From: Pandoraea sputorum
GTDB lineage: Bacteria; Pseudomonadota; Gammaproteobacteria; Burkholderiales; Burkholderiaceae
DNA: 64,000 bases
Reading direction: 5' to 3'
Assembly: GCF_000814845.2 (NCBI RefSeq)
Contig: NZ_CP010431.2
Span: forward strand, 2,418,001 to 2,482,000
Shown here piece after piece: positions 17,806-26,977 of the stretch. The first letter of the stretch is position 1. Each line of letters opens with the position of its first letter. Below the pieces are notes generated by a model. The model did no database searches, was not told where the DNA came from, and saw only the letters and a list, made by a program, of their open reading frames with translations. The position numbers and the translations under genes were made by a program.

Positions 17806-20800
17806 TCCGCTCCGCTTGCATGACGTGCCTGCTGATGGCCGCAGGCGGTGGGCATGTGCGTGCCGCGCCTGCGCCTGCGAACAGTACGGCCAAGCCCGCC
17901 GTCGCCGCGAACCGTGACGTCAGCAACCTGCTCTCGAGCGCGACGCTGTGGCACTCGCGTCATCGCAACGACCTTGCGCGTGCCGCGCTGGAAAAGGCAT
18001 TGCTCGTGCAGCCGGAGCAACCGGAAGTCCTGTCGTTGCTCGGGCAGATCGATATCGAAGAGAACAAGCCTGCGGAAGCAAACAAGGCCTTGCAGACGCT
18101 GCGTGCCCGCTATCCGAACGCTCCGGCGACGAAGGCGCTGGCCGATGTGATTCGCATCAACACCGTCGATAAATCTCGCATCGCCCGTGCGCGGCTGCTG
18201 CAACGTAGCGGTCAGGCCGATGCAGCGTTCGCCGAATACAAGGCGCTGTTTCCCGACGGTCCGCCGACGGGCGATCTCGGTGTCGAGTACTACCGCGCGC
18301 AGGCCAACGCCACGAACGGCTGGCCTGCGGCGCAGCAGGGGCTGGCGAACCTGTCGAAGGTGTCGCCCGAGGATTCGCGGGCGTCGCAGTCGCTGGCCGA
18401 GCTGATGATCGACCGGCCGTCGAGTCGTCTCGCGGGCACGCGGATGGTCGCGGATCTCGCCGCGCGTCCGAACGCCGATCTGAACGCCTTGCTGCCGCTC
18501 TGGCAGAAGGGGCTTTCCAAGGCCGACGGCAACCTTGCATGGCTGCCGCTCTATCAACGCTATCTCGCACTTGCGCCCAACGACGCCGACATCCGTGCGG
18601 CCTACGACAAGCTGAATGCGCAACAAGCGGCGCGCACGCGCATGCTTAACGACCCCGCATACAAGTCGCGTCAGGCGGGCATCAAGGCGCTGGATCAGGG
18701 GCGTCTTAACGACGCTGAGAAGTCGCTCGATGCCGCCCGCGTCAAGCGCCCCAACGATGGCGAACTGCTCGGCTCGCTGGGTCTGGTGAAGATGCGTCAG
18801 GGCGATCACAAAGGCGCGCAGGAACTGTTTGCGCAGGCCTTGCGCAAAGACCCCGACAACGCGGGCAAGTGGCGCAGTCTGTTGAAGACGTCGCAGTTCT
18901 GGGGCGCGATGTCGCAGGCGCGCGACGCCCGTGATGCCGGACGTCTGGACGAAGCGGACCGTCTTGTGCGCGGCGCGCTCGCCAGCGACCCGAACAACCC
19001 AGACGGACTCGCACTGCTAGGCGACATCGCGCTGGACGACAAGCGCGACAAGGACGCTGAGCGTCTTTTCCAGCAGGCGTTGAAGATCGAGCCGGACAAC
19101 GACACGGCGCTGCGCGGCATGATCACGCTGTACTCGCGTCAGCAACGCCGCACGGAACTGGCGAACCTGTTGGGCGATCTGCGACGTCGTTTTCCGCAAG
19201 ACAAGGCGCGCTTCGACAAGGCTGAGGCGGCAGCGCTGTCGGATGACGCCGATCGCGCCATCGCCGAAGGGCACAACGGTCCCGCACTTGCCGCGCTCGA
19301 GCGCGCCGTCGCTCTTGATCCGGGCAACGCATGGACGCGCTACTCGCTCGCGAGCCTCTATCGCAAACTTCGTCTGCCGCAGATCGGGCGAGAAGTCATG
19401 GCCGAAGGCATGCGCCAGCCGTTGGAGGCCGACGACCGTGCGCAGATGCTTTACGCGCAGGCCATCTATCTCAACGTGATCGACGACGAGGCCGGTGCCC
19501 GCGAATCGCTCGCGCAGATTCCGGCGGCGAACGTCACCCCGTCGATCAAACGCATGCAGACGACGCTGGCGATTCGCGACACGGCGCGCCTGGCGCGCGA
19601 GGCGCGTGCGGCAGGCAACGACGACGATAGCGAGCGCCGCTATGGCGAAGCGCTTTCGCTGGCGGGCGACGATCCCGAGCTGATCGGCGAGGTCGCACGG
19701 GCGCGGGTGTCGGCGGGGCAACCCGATCAGGGGTTGGCGCTCATGCGCGACTGGCTCGCGGCGCACGCCGACAAACCGCAGCCTGATGCGCAATTGCGCT
19801 ATGCCGAGTTGCTCAATACGGCCGAGCGCGACGAGGAACTGGGCACCTTCCTCGCGAGCATGGAACCGTCTACGCTCGGTGCCGACCAGCGCGACGAATG
19901 GCAGGATCTTCAGGACCGGCTGGCACTGCGTCAGGCGGACCGTGCCCGCGCGTTGGGCGACTTCGACACGGCGCAGCAAAAGCTCGAACCGCTGCTCTCG
20001 CGTCAACCACCGGACAAGCGCGCGTTGTCGACGTTGGGCGACATCTATTTCGACGAACGCCGTTTCGACGATGCCCGCAAGATTGCCGAAGACCAGATCC
20101 GCCAGGATCCGACGAATCAGGATGCCCGTCTGTCGCTCGTGCGTGTGCTGTACGAACAGCAGGACGACGAGGCCGCCAACCGCGAACTCGACCGCGCGCT
20201 CGCTGAAGCTCCGCCCGACGACGTGTGGACGCAACTCGCCGCCGTGCGGCGTCTGACCGCCATGGAGCGCTACGACGAAGCCATCGCGCTCAACGACCGG
20301 TTGCGCACGCAGTTCCCCGACACGTCGGCCGTCACCGTGCAGCGCGGACGCATTGCACAGTCGCAACGTCACTACAACGAAGCGAAGGGGTGGTACGACC
20401 AGGCACGCAAGGAAGAGATCGTGCAGGGCGCGCTGCCGGGCTACGACGGCATGACGTCGGCCGAGTCGGCCATCGATTCGCTGGAGTCGCGCCGTAACAG
20501 CTATGTCGCAGCCGGTTACGAAATCGACCAGAAGAAGGGCGACGGCGGCATCTCGATGTTCAACGCCCGCGCCGTCCCGCTCTATGGTCAGTACGCTGTG
20601 GGCTACGACGGCCATGTCTTCGCGCAGACGGATTACGTCAGCGCCGATTCGGGCGACTTGCCGCTCAATGGCACCTCGGAGTTCGGCACGCTGCCGTTCC
20701 TGAACGTGGCGTCGTTCCGTGCGGCGAATCCCGGCGTGCAGAGCGACTACGGCACGAAGCGTCAGAAGGCGCATGGGCAGGCGCTCATGCTCGGTTATGA

Positions 20801-21644
20801 GAACGACTGGATTCGCGCCGATATCGGCCACACGCCGGTCGGCTTCCCGATTTCCTATGTGACGGGGGGCGTGCGACTGTTCGGCAATCTCGGGCGCTAC
20901 AACTACTGGGTCGACGCGTCACGTCGGCCGATGACCGGCAGCATGGTGTCGTACGCCGGGGCGTATCTGCCGCTGCCCGAAGTATTCGGTGACGGCAAGT
21001 GGGGCGGCGTGCGTCGCGATGCGATCACGTTCCACGCGTCGCGCGACTTCACGAAGTGGGGCATCTTCGGCGAGGCCAGCGTGGCACGTCTCACGGGCGA
21101 GAACGTGCTGAACAACTCGGAAGTGTCGGCCCGTGCGGGTGTCGATCTGCCGTTGATCTACAAGCGCGATATGCGCCTGAATACCGGCCTCACGCTGTTC
21201 TTCGACAGCTTCGCGCAGAACGAACGCTATTACACGTACGGTCACGGCGGTTACTACAGCCCACAAACCTATGTGTCGCTCACGTTGCCGCTCGAATGGT
21301 ATGGCCGCACGCAACGCTGGTCGTATTACCTGCGCGGTTCGGTGTCGTTCTCGCAGAGTCAGGAAAAAGCCATGCCGTACTTCCCGACGAACGGCGCGTT
21401 GCAGGCCGCGAGTGGCGATCTGACCTACGGCTCCGGTGGCGGCTTCGGCGTGGGCTTCTCCGTGACGGGGCGCGCCGAGTACTGGGTCAACCGCCATTGG
21501 GTGATCGGCGGACAGGTGCAGTTTGAGCGTTCCGACTACTACGCGCCGAATCGTTTCCTCGTCTACATGCGCTATCACTTCGACGCCCGCCGTGGCGACG
21601 TACCGATGCCACCGTCGCCGGTTCGCCCGATCTGGAGTTACTGA
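17778..21644 (+). CDS. bcsC: Cellulose export outer membrane protein BcsC
   Basis: A 1288-residue protein with a signal peptide (about residues 1-30). A long periplasmic superhelix of TPR repeats follows (about 40-880; repeats such as LVQPEQPEVLSLLGQIDIEE are clear). The C-terminal BCSC_C beta-barrel (about 930-1288) is rich in alternating aromatic strands, with a final Trp-Ser-Tyr. BcsC carries the glucan across the outer membrane. The start at 17778 lies inside the end of bcsZ and has AGG five bases upstream. An in-frame ATG at 17820 would shorten the signal peptide and lose its basic N-region, so 17778 is preferred. The length is slightly above E. coli BcsC (about 1157). Confidence 0.94.
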   Translation: MGGGLRDTLIRSACMTCLLMAAGGGHVRAAPAPANSTAKPAVAANRDVSNLLSSATLWHSRHRNDLARAALEKALLVQPEQPEVLSLLGQIDIEENKPAEANKALQTLRARYPNAPATKALADVIRINTVDKSRIARARLLQRSGQADAAFAEYKALFPDGPPTGDLGVEYYRAQANATNGWPAAQQGLANLSKVSPEDSRASQSLAELMIDRPSSRLAGTRMVADLAARPNADLNALLPLWQKGLSKADGNLAWLPLYQRYLALAPNDADIRAAYDKLNAQQAARTRMLNDPAYKSRQAGIKALDQGRLNDAEKSLDAARVKRPNDGELLGSLGLVKMRQGDHKGAQELFAQALRKDPDNAGKWRSLLKTSQFWGAMSQARDARDAGRLDEADRLVRGALASDPNNPDGLALLGDIALDDKRDKDAERLFQQALKIEPDNDTALRGMITLYSRQQRRTELANLLGDLRRRFPQDKARFDKAEAAALSDDADRAIAEGHNGPALAALERAVALDPGNAWTRYSLASLYRKLRLPQIGREVMAEGMRQPLEADDRAQMLYAQAIYLNVIDDEAGARESLAQIPAANVTPSIKRMQTTLAIRDTARLAREARAAGNDDDSERRYGEALSLAGDDPELIGEVARARVSAGQPDQGLALMRDWLAAHADKPQPDAQLRYAELLNTAERDEELGTFLASMEPSTLGADQRDEWQDLQDRLALRQADRARALGDFDTAQQKLEPLLSRQPPDKRALSTLGDIYFDERRFDDARKIAEDQIRQDPTNQDARLSLVRVLYEQQDDEAANRELDRALAEAPPDDVWTQLAAVRRLTAMERYDEAIALNDRLRTQFPDTSAVTVQRGRIAQSQRHYNEAKGWYDQARKEEIVQGALPGYDGMTSAESAIDSLESRRNSYVAAGYEIDQKKGDGGISMFNARAVPLYGQYAVGYDGHVFAQTDYVSADSGDLPLNGTSEFGTLPFLNVASFRAANPGVQSDYGTKRQKAHGQALMLGYENDWIRADIGHTPVGFPISYVTGGVRLFGNLGRYNYWVDASRRPMTGSMVSYAGAYLPLPEVFGDGKWGGVRRDAITFHASRDFTKWGIFGEASVARLTGENVLNNSEVSARAGVDLPLIYKRDMRLNTGLTLFFDSFAQNERYYTYGHGGYYSPQTYVSLTLPLEWYGRTQRWSYYLRGSVSFSQSQEKAMPYFPTNGALQAASGDLTYGSGGGFGVGFSVTGRAEYWVNRHWVIGGQVQFERSDYYAPNRFLVYMRYHFDARRGDVPMPPSPVRPIWSY

Positions 21645-21647
21645 CAC

Positions 21648-21731
21648 ATGAGCGCTCGCGTCGATACCGAATTCATGATGACAAACGATGTCGTTCGGCC
21701 TGTGATCCCGGCCGGGGAGGGTGCATGCTGA
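21648..21731 (+). CDS. 27-codon leader frame overlapping bcsQ start
   Basis: A short frame encoding MSARVDTEFMMTNDVVRPVI and seven more residues starts three bases after the bcsC stop. Its own stop (TGA at 21729-21731) falls just inside bcsQ, overlapping the bcsQ ATG at 21725. It has no recognisable domain and no strong ribosome site. It could be a coupling peptide that delivers ribosomes to bcsQ or a chance frame. The arrangement is the main evidence, so confidence is low. Confidence 0.25.
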   Translation: MSARVDTEFMMTNDVVRPVIPAGEGAC

Positions 21732-22504
21732 CACTCATCGCCATCGTTTCTACCGCAGGCGGCGCGGGGCGAAGCACCGTGACGGCGCATCTCGCCGCGC
21801 AACTCGCCCATGCCGGACAGCCGGTCGCCGTGCTTGAACTTGATGCGCAGAACGCGATCGGTGCGCTGCTCGGGTTGCGTGAGACCTGTGAGACGGGCGT
21901 GCTGTCGTCCGGCGTGGCGCCGGACGGCTGGCGCGCGGTATTACGCGACACGCCCGCCGGGGTCCCGTTGCTGCCCTCGGGCCGCACGAGTGTCGGCAAT
22001 CTATCTGCGATGGCGCAATGGCTGCAGGGCGATGTGGGCGGATTGCGTCGTCAGTTGACGGCCGTCGGCTTGCCCGAAGGCGCGCGTGTCCTGATCGACA
22101 CCCAGCGCCTACCCGATGCCATCGCACTGGCCGCCGTTGCGGCGGCCGATCTGGTGCTGGGCGTGGTGCCCGTCACGACGGCCGGTTACGTGACGCAACC
22201 GGATCTGATGGCCGCGTGCGACGGTCGCGTGCAGATCGTGCCGAACGTGGCGGCAGCCAATTCGTCGCTCAACAACGATCTGCTGAATCTGATTCAGGGA
22301 CGTGGTGGCGACGCCGTGGTCCCGGTGCGCATCCATCGCGATATCGCCGTCGGCATGGCGGCGGCGAACGGTGTGACGCTGGCCAAAGCGGGCAACGGCT
22401 CGCAGGCCGCGCTCGACTTCGTTCATCTCGAAGCGTGGTTGCAGCGCGCAACGGAGGTGGGGGATGGGAGTGAGGGCGCCGCCAAGGGAGGCACGCGCCG
22501 ATGA
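21725..22504 (+). CDS. bcsQ: Cellulose biosynthesis ATPase-like protein BcsQ
   Basis: A 259-residue ParA/MinD-like (SIMIBI) protein of the YhjQ/BcsQ family that, with BcsR, binds the cytoplasmic face of the cellulose synthase and can help localise it. The P-loop region reads STAGGAGRSTVTAHLAAQLA. The usual invariant lysine of GGxGK(S/T) is Arg here. E. coli BcsQ is also degenerate at this site, so this agrees with the family but leaves ATP hydrolysis doubtful. VAVLELDAQNA and VLIDTQRLPDA correspond to the switch regions. GGGGAGGG precedes the ATG. It overlaps bcsA by four bases (ATGA). Confidence 0.88.
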   Translation: MLTLIAIVSTAGGAGRSTVTAHLAAQLAHAGQPVAVLELDAQNAIGALLGLRETCETGVLSSGVAPDGWRAVLRDTPAGVPLLPSGRTSVGNLSAMAQWLQGDVGGLRRQLTAVGLPEGARVLIDTQRLPDAIALAAVAAADLVLGVVPVTTAGYVTQPDLMAACDGRVQIVPNVAAANSSLNNDLLNLIQGRGGDAVVPVRIHRDIAVGMAAANGVTLAKAGNGSQAALDFVHLEAWLQRATEVGDGSEGAAKGGTRR

Positions 22505-25203
22505 TCAGCGACGCGCTGCGCTCCCTCTATCGGCTCGGACGCGATATTCTCGCGGTGCGTCTGGTCGTGCCGCATCGCCCGGACGGGCGTCCGCCGGGCG
22601 TCATGCAGTGGATGCTGGCCGCGACCGTGCGCTCGCCGCAGCACCGATGGTGGATCTCGCAGATGTCGGACCATGTAGTGGCGCGTCTGGCCGTGCGACT
22701 CGATGTCCGTCAACTGGACGAATGGCGCGACTGGTGGCTGCGCGCAGTGTTTCAACCGGCGCGCTCCGGTCGTCCCGACTACCCGGGCCGGGCCTTCGCA
22801 TGGCTTAACGAACGGTTGACGCAACGGCTCGACGTGCCAGCCGATGCGGGCTTCTGGCACGTTGTCGGTGCAATGCTGTGGCGTCGCAGCGATCGGCGTC
22901 CGGCATTTCCTCCCTATACCGCGTGGCTCGCGTTCCGACGGGGCAACGAACGGCTGCGTCTGTGGCTCGTGCAGACACTCTTCGGCATTCCGCCCGACAC
23001 GCCCGCCGAACTCGCGCATCGCTTCGACCGGAAGCTGGAAAAGGTCATGCAATGGCGCGTGACGTCGACCATCGTTGCATTGCTGGGGTTGTTCGGCGTG
23101 TTCTGGATCGTCACCACGCCGTTCGATCCGTTCTCGCAGTTGCTGTTCTCGATCTGCACGCTCACGCTAGCGCTGGTGTTCCGTCGTCTCGACAGCCAGT
23201 ACTCGGTGCTGGTGCTGATCGGCCTGTCGCTCACGTCGACGGTGCGTTACGTGTGGTGGCGTCTCACGCAGTCGCTCGCGTTCGATACCGTGGCGGAAGC
23301 CGCCGTCGGCTACACACTCGTCGCCGCCGAAATGTATACGTGGATGATTCTGCTGTTCGGTTACATCCAGACGATCTGGCCGCTGCATCGCCGTATCACG
23401 CCGCTGCCGCCGGACACCCGTGAATGGCCGACCGTCGACGTCTACATTCCGACCTACAACGAAGGGCTGGATGTGGTGCGCCCGACCGTGTATGCCGCGT
23501 GCGGCATCGACTGGCCGCCCGAGAAGCTCAATATCTATCTGCTCGACGACGGACGCCGTCCGGAGATGCGCGAGTTCGCGGCGCAAGCCGGGGTGCATTA
23601 CATGACGCGCCCCGACAATCGTCACGCGAAGGCGGGCAACATCAACCATGCGCTCGGCAAGACACAGGGCGAGTTCATCGCGATCTTCGACTGCGATCAC
23701 ATTCCCGTGCGCTCGTTCCTGCAAACGACGATGGGCTCGTTCCTCAAGGACGAACGTTGCTCGCTCGTGCAGACGCCTCACCACTTCTTCTCCGACGACC
23801 CGTTCGAGCGCAACCTCGCCACACGTGGTGCGGTGCCGAACGAAGGGCGTCTGTTCTACGGGGTCGTGCAGGACGGCAACGACTTCTGGAACGCCTCGTT
23901 CTTCTGCGGTTCCTGTGCGGTGTTGCGTCGCACGGCGCTCGACGAGGTTGGGGGCGTGGCCGTCGAGACGGTGACGGAGGACGCGCATACGGCGCTCAAG
24001 ATGCACCGTCGCGGCTGGAATACGGTCTACCTCAAGGTCGTTCAGGCCGCAGGTCTGGCGACGGAATCGCTGTCAGGACACGTCGGGCAGCGCATTCGCT
24101 GGGCGCGCGGCATGGCGCAGATCTTCCGCGTCGACAATCCGCTGTTCGGCCGGGGCCTGAAGATCGGTCAGCGCATCTGCTACGCGAACGGCATGCTGCA
24201 CTTCTTCTACGGCATTCCGCGCATCATCTTCCTGCTCGCGCCGATCTGCTATCTGTTCTTCGGGCTGCATATCGTGCAGGCAGCGGCGTTAAGCATTTGC
24301 GCTTACGTGCTGCCGCACATTGCGCACGCGAATATCGCCAACTCGCGCATTCAGGGCAAGTACCGGCACTCGTTCTGGTCGGATGTCTACGAAGCGGTGC
24401 TGGCCTGGTACGTCGCGCTGCCGACGACCGTCGCGTTCATCAACCCGCGCTACGGCAAATTCAACGTGACCGCGAAGGGCGGGCTGATCGAACAGAGTTT
24501 CTTCGACTGGAGCATCTCGAAGCCTTATCTGGTGCTGCTCGGCTTTAATGTCGCGGGTTTTCTGGCGGGCATTCTGCGCTACTTCTACGGCCCTGCACAC
24601 GAGTCGGGAGCGCTGGTGTTCAACCTGCTCTGGGTGACGTTCAACCTCGCCGTGTTGGGGGCGGCGGTGGCCGTGGCGACGGAAGTGAAGCAGGTGCGGC
24701 GCACACACCGGGTGTCGATGCGCATGCCCGCCACGCTTTATCTGCCGGACGGCCGCACCGTAGCCTGTCACACTCGCGACTTCTCGGGCGGTGGGCTGGC
24801 GCTGGTGCTGCCGGTCGCAATCGATCCGGCCGTGGGCACCGAGGCGCACGTGGCGCTCGCACGGGGCGCGACCGAGTACGGCTTCCCTGTGAGTGTCGTC
24901 GGTGCGCGCGGCAACCAGCTCTTCCTCGCGTTCATGCCACTCACGGCCGAGCAGGACAAACATCTCGTGCAGTTCACGTTCGGGCGCGCGGACGCGTGGC
25001 GCGACTGGGACGCCGAGCGCACGCGCGACGAACCGATCAAGGCGTTGTTCGAGATGCTGGCGATGGGGCTGCGAGGCTATCAGGTGCTGGCCAATTACCT
25101 CCTGAGCAAGCTGGTAACGCGCTGGCAGAATAGTCTGCGTGGAGCACGGCAAGCGTGGCGCGATGTGCCCGATACGCCCGATACGCCCGACACACGTGCC
25201 TGA
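22501..25203 (+). CDS. bcsA: Cellulose synthase catalytic subunit BcsA (UDP-forming)
   Basis: A 900-residue inner membrane family 2 glycosyltransferase that polymerises UDP-glucose into beta-1,4-glucan. An N-terminal cytoplasmic extension (1-180) precedes membrane helices and the GT domain with all catalytic motifs: DDG (349-351), DCDH (397-400), TED (492-494) and QRIRW (530-534). After the second helical bundle comes a PilZ domain with RRTHR (733-737) and DFSGGG (760-765), the complete c-di-GMP-binding signature. Synthesis should therefore be allosterically switched on by c-di-GMP. The C-terminus ends in a 9-bp repeated Asp-Thr-Pro tail. It overlaps bcsQ by ATGA and is followed 18 bases later by bcsG. 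Confidence 0.97.
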   Translation: MISDALRSLYRLGRDILAVRLVVPHRPDGRPPGVMQWMLAATVRSPQHRWWISQMSDHVVARLAVRLDVRQLDEWRDWWLRAVFQPARSGRPDYPGRAFAWLNERLTQRLDVPADAGFWHVVGAMLWRRSDRRPAFPPYTAWLAFRRGNERLRLWLVQTLFGIPPDTPAELAHRFDRKLEKVMQWRVTSTIVALLGLFGVFWIVTTPFDPFSQLLFSICTLTLALVFRRLDSQYSVLVLIGLSLTSTVRYVWWRLTQSLAFDTVAEAAVGYTLVAAEMYTWMILLFGYIQTIWPLHRRITPLPPDTREWPTVDVYIPTYNEGLDVVRPTVYAACGIDWPPEKLNIYLLDDGRRPEMREFAAQAGVHYMTRPDNRHAKAGNINHALGKTQGEFIAIFDCDHIPVRSFLQTTMGSFLKDERCSLVQTPHHFFSDDPFERNLATRGAVPNEGRLFYGVVQDGNDFWNASFFCGSCAVLRRTALDEVGGVAVETVTEDAHTALKMHRRGWNTVYLKVVQAAGLATESLSGHVGQRIRWARGMAQIFRVDNPLFGRGLKIGQRICYANGMLHFFYGIPRIIFLLAPICYLFFGLHIVQAAALSICAYVLPHIAHANIANSRIQGKYRHSFWSDVYEAVLAWYVALPTTVAFINPRYGKFNVTAKGGLIEQSFFDWSISKPYLVLLGFNVAGFLAGILRYFYGPAHESGALVFNLLWVTFNLAVLGAAVAVATEVKQVRRTHRVSMRMPATLYLPDGRTVACHTRDFSGGGLALVLPVAIDPAVGTEAHVALARGATEYGFPVSVVGARGNQLFLAFMPLTAEQDKHLVQFTFGRADAWRDWDAERTRDEPIKALFEMLAMGLRGYQVLANYLLSKLVTRWQNSLRGARQAWRDVPDTPDTPDTRA

Positions 25204-25221
25204 GACCAAGGAAACCATACG

Positions 25222-26862
25222 ATGGGTATCTGGAACCTCTATTTCATTCTGAAGCTGCTGCTGCTGTGGGCGGGCATCCTCGGCTTTCACGTGCTGCCGA
25301 ACTTCGTCTTCGCGCTGTTCCTCGTGGTGCGGCTGCGCCCGCGCTGGGCGCGTATCGCGCGGCAGGTCATCGCCATCCCGCTCGGTGCGGCGCTGCTTTA
25401 CTACGACTCGAATTTGCCGCCGTTCGGACGCTTCATCGAACAATTGCCCGCGCTTCTGCAGTTCCGCTTCTCATACATCGTCGAACTGCTCGGCCGGTTC
25501 GTGCCGGCGCGCGACTGGTTGCTGCTCGCGATCATGGTGCTGGCTTACTGGATCGTGAATCGCTGGGTGCGCGTGACGACGTTCGTCCTGCTGGCGTTGC
25601 TGATCGTGCCGGGGGTGCTGCGTGTCGGCACGCTTGTCTCCGTCGCGCCGGTCGTGGCCGCGCAGGGCGATAAGACGGCCCTGGCTTCGGGTGCCGCGAC
25701 GGGGGCACCCGCAGCAGGTGCCGCCAGCGGCGGCAGCGAATTCCTGACGGGCGACGGCGAGGTGCCGCCAGGTGCGAACCCGAACGCAGCGCTTAACAGC
25801 TTCTATTCGCGCGAACTCACCCGTTCCGTCTCGTTGCCCGCGCAGGCGGGGGCAGGTCCGGACTACGACATCATCTTCCTTCACATCTGCTCGCTCGCGC
25901 AGGACGACCTCGATGTCGACAACCTCGATAACCTGCCGTTGCTCGCGAAGTTCGATTTCATCTTCAAGAACTTCAACTCGGCTGCCAGCTATAGCGGCCC
26001 GGCGGCAATTCGCGTGCTGCGTGCCGGTTGCGGGCAGCCGGAGCACAAGGCGCTGTACGACCCGGCAGGCCCGCAGTGCTATGTCATGAGCGATCTGAAG
26101 AACCTCGGTTTCACGCCGACGCTCGCAATGAACCACGACGGTCACTTCGACAACTTCATGCAGGAAGTGCAGCAGAACTTCAACGTGCAGGGCGTCACGC
26201 CCTTCGACAACACGCGTACCCGCGTGGCGATGCGCGCGTTCGACGAGACGCCGATCCGCTCGGACGGCGACGTGCTGCAATCGTGGTGGAAGCAGCGCAC
26301 GGCCATGCCGGACAAGCGCGTGGCGCTTTACTACAACACGATCTCACTGCACGACGGCAACCGTCTGGAAGGCTCGAAGCTCAGCAGCGTGCAGAGCTAT
26401 CCGTTGCGCGCGAAGACGATGTTCGACGACTTCGGTCAGTTCATCGACACCATTGCGAAGTCGGGACGTAAGGCGGTCGTCGTATTCGTGCCGGAGCACG
26501 GCGCAGCACTACGCGGAAGCAAGCTGCAGATCTCCGGCATGCGTGAGATCCCGCTGCCTGAGATTACGCACGTGCCTGTGGCGGTGAAGCTCGTCGGCTT
26601 CGGCGACGGGGCCGCCGCGTCGCACGGCACGCCGGTGACGATCTCCACACCCACGAGCTATCTGGCGATGATGACGCTCATCTCGCATCTGATCGCCAAC
26701 AACCCGTTTGCGGGCACGCCGGATCTGGCGCAGTACGCCAACGATCTGCCGCAGACGGCCTTTGTATCGGCCAACGAGCAGACGACCGTCATGAAGTACG
26801 GCGGCAAGATGATGATCCGCGGCGCGGATGGCGTCTGGCTCGATCTGAAGTCGCTGGAATAG
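25222..26862 (+). CDS. bcsG: Cellulose phosphoethanolamine transferase BcsG
   Basis: A 546-residue protein with about five N-terminal membrane helices (residues 5-160), a Gly/Ala linker, and a periplasmic alkaline-phosphatase-fold domain. That domain transfers phosphoethanolamine from lipid to nascent cellulose. Active-site features are Cys223 (HICSLAQ), Ser258 in AASYSGPAA and Cys270 (RAGCGQ). Their spacing (35 and 12) equals that of Cys243, Ser278 and Cys290 in E. coli BcsG. NTISLHDGNR and VPEHGAALRG supply the His and Glu/His metal ligands. AAGGAA precedes the ATG. BcsF, which recruits BcsG in enterics, has no visible gene here. Confidence 0.93.
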   Translation: MGIWNLYFILKLLLLWAGILGFHVLPNFVFALFLVVRLRPRWARIARQVIAIPLGAALLYYDSNLPPFGRFIEQLPALLQFRFSYIVELLGRFVPARDWLLLAIMVLAYWIVNRWVRVTTFVLLALLIVPGVLRVGTLVSVAPVVAAQGDKTALASGAATGAPAAGAASGGSEFLTGDGEVPPGANPNAALNSFYSRELTRSVSLPAQAGAGPDYDIIFLHICSLAQDDLDVDNLDNLPLLAKFDFIFKNFNSAASYSGPAAIRVLRAGCGQPEHKALYDPAGPQCYVMSDLKNLGFTPTLAMNHDGHFDNFMQEVQQNFNVQGVTPFDNTRTRVAMRAFDETPIRSDGDVLQSWWKQRTAMPDKRVALYYNTISLHDGNRLEGSKLSSVQSYPLRAKTMFDDFGQFIDTIAKSGRKAVVVFVPEHGAALRGSKLQISGMREIPLPEITHVPVAVKLVGFGDGAAASHGTPVTISTPTSYLAMMTLISHLIANNPFAGTPDLAQYANDLPQTAFVSANEQTTVMKYGGKMMIRGADGVWLDLKSLE

Positions 26863-26977
26863 TGCACGAAGCGCGCGCGTCGCGTGAGCGTTGGGCGGCG
26901 CACGCGTTTTCCCGGAATCGCGCATACTGTGCACCTTGTCCGCCACGCTGACTGATTCGAAACCTCCGGGAGTTACC

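Noticed and set aside
19017..20831. 604-codon minus-strand frame inside bcsC
   Set aside because: It is a GC-bias shadow of the TPR region, with Arg/His-rich composition and no domain.
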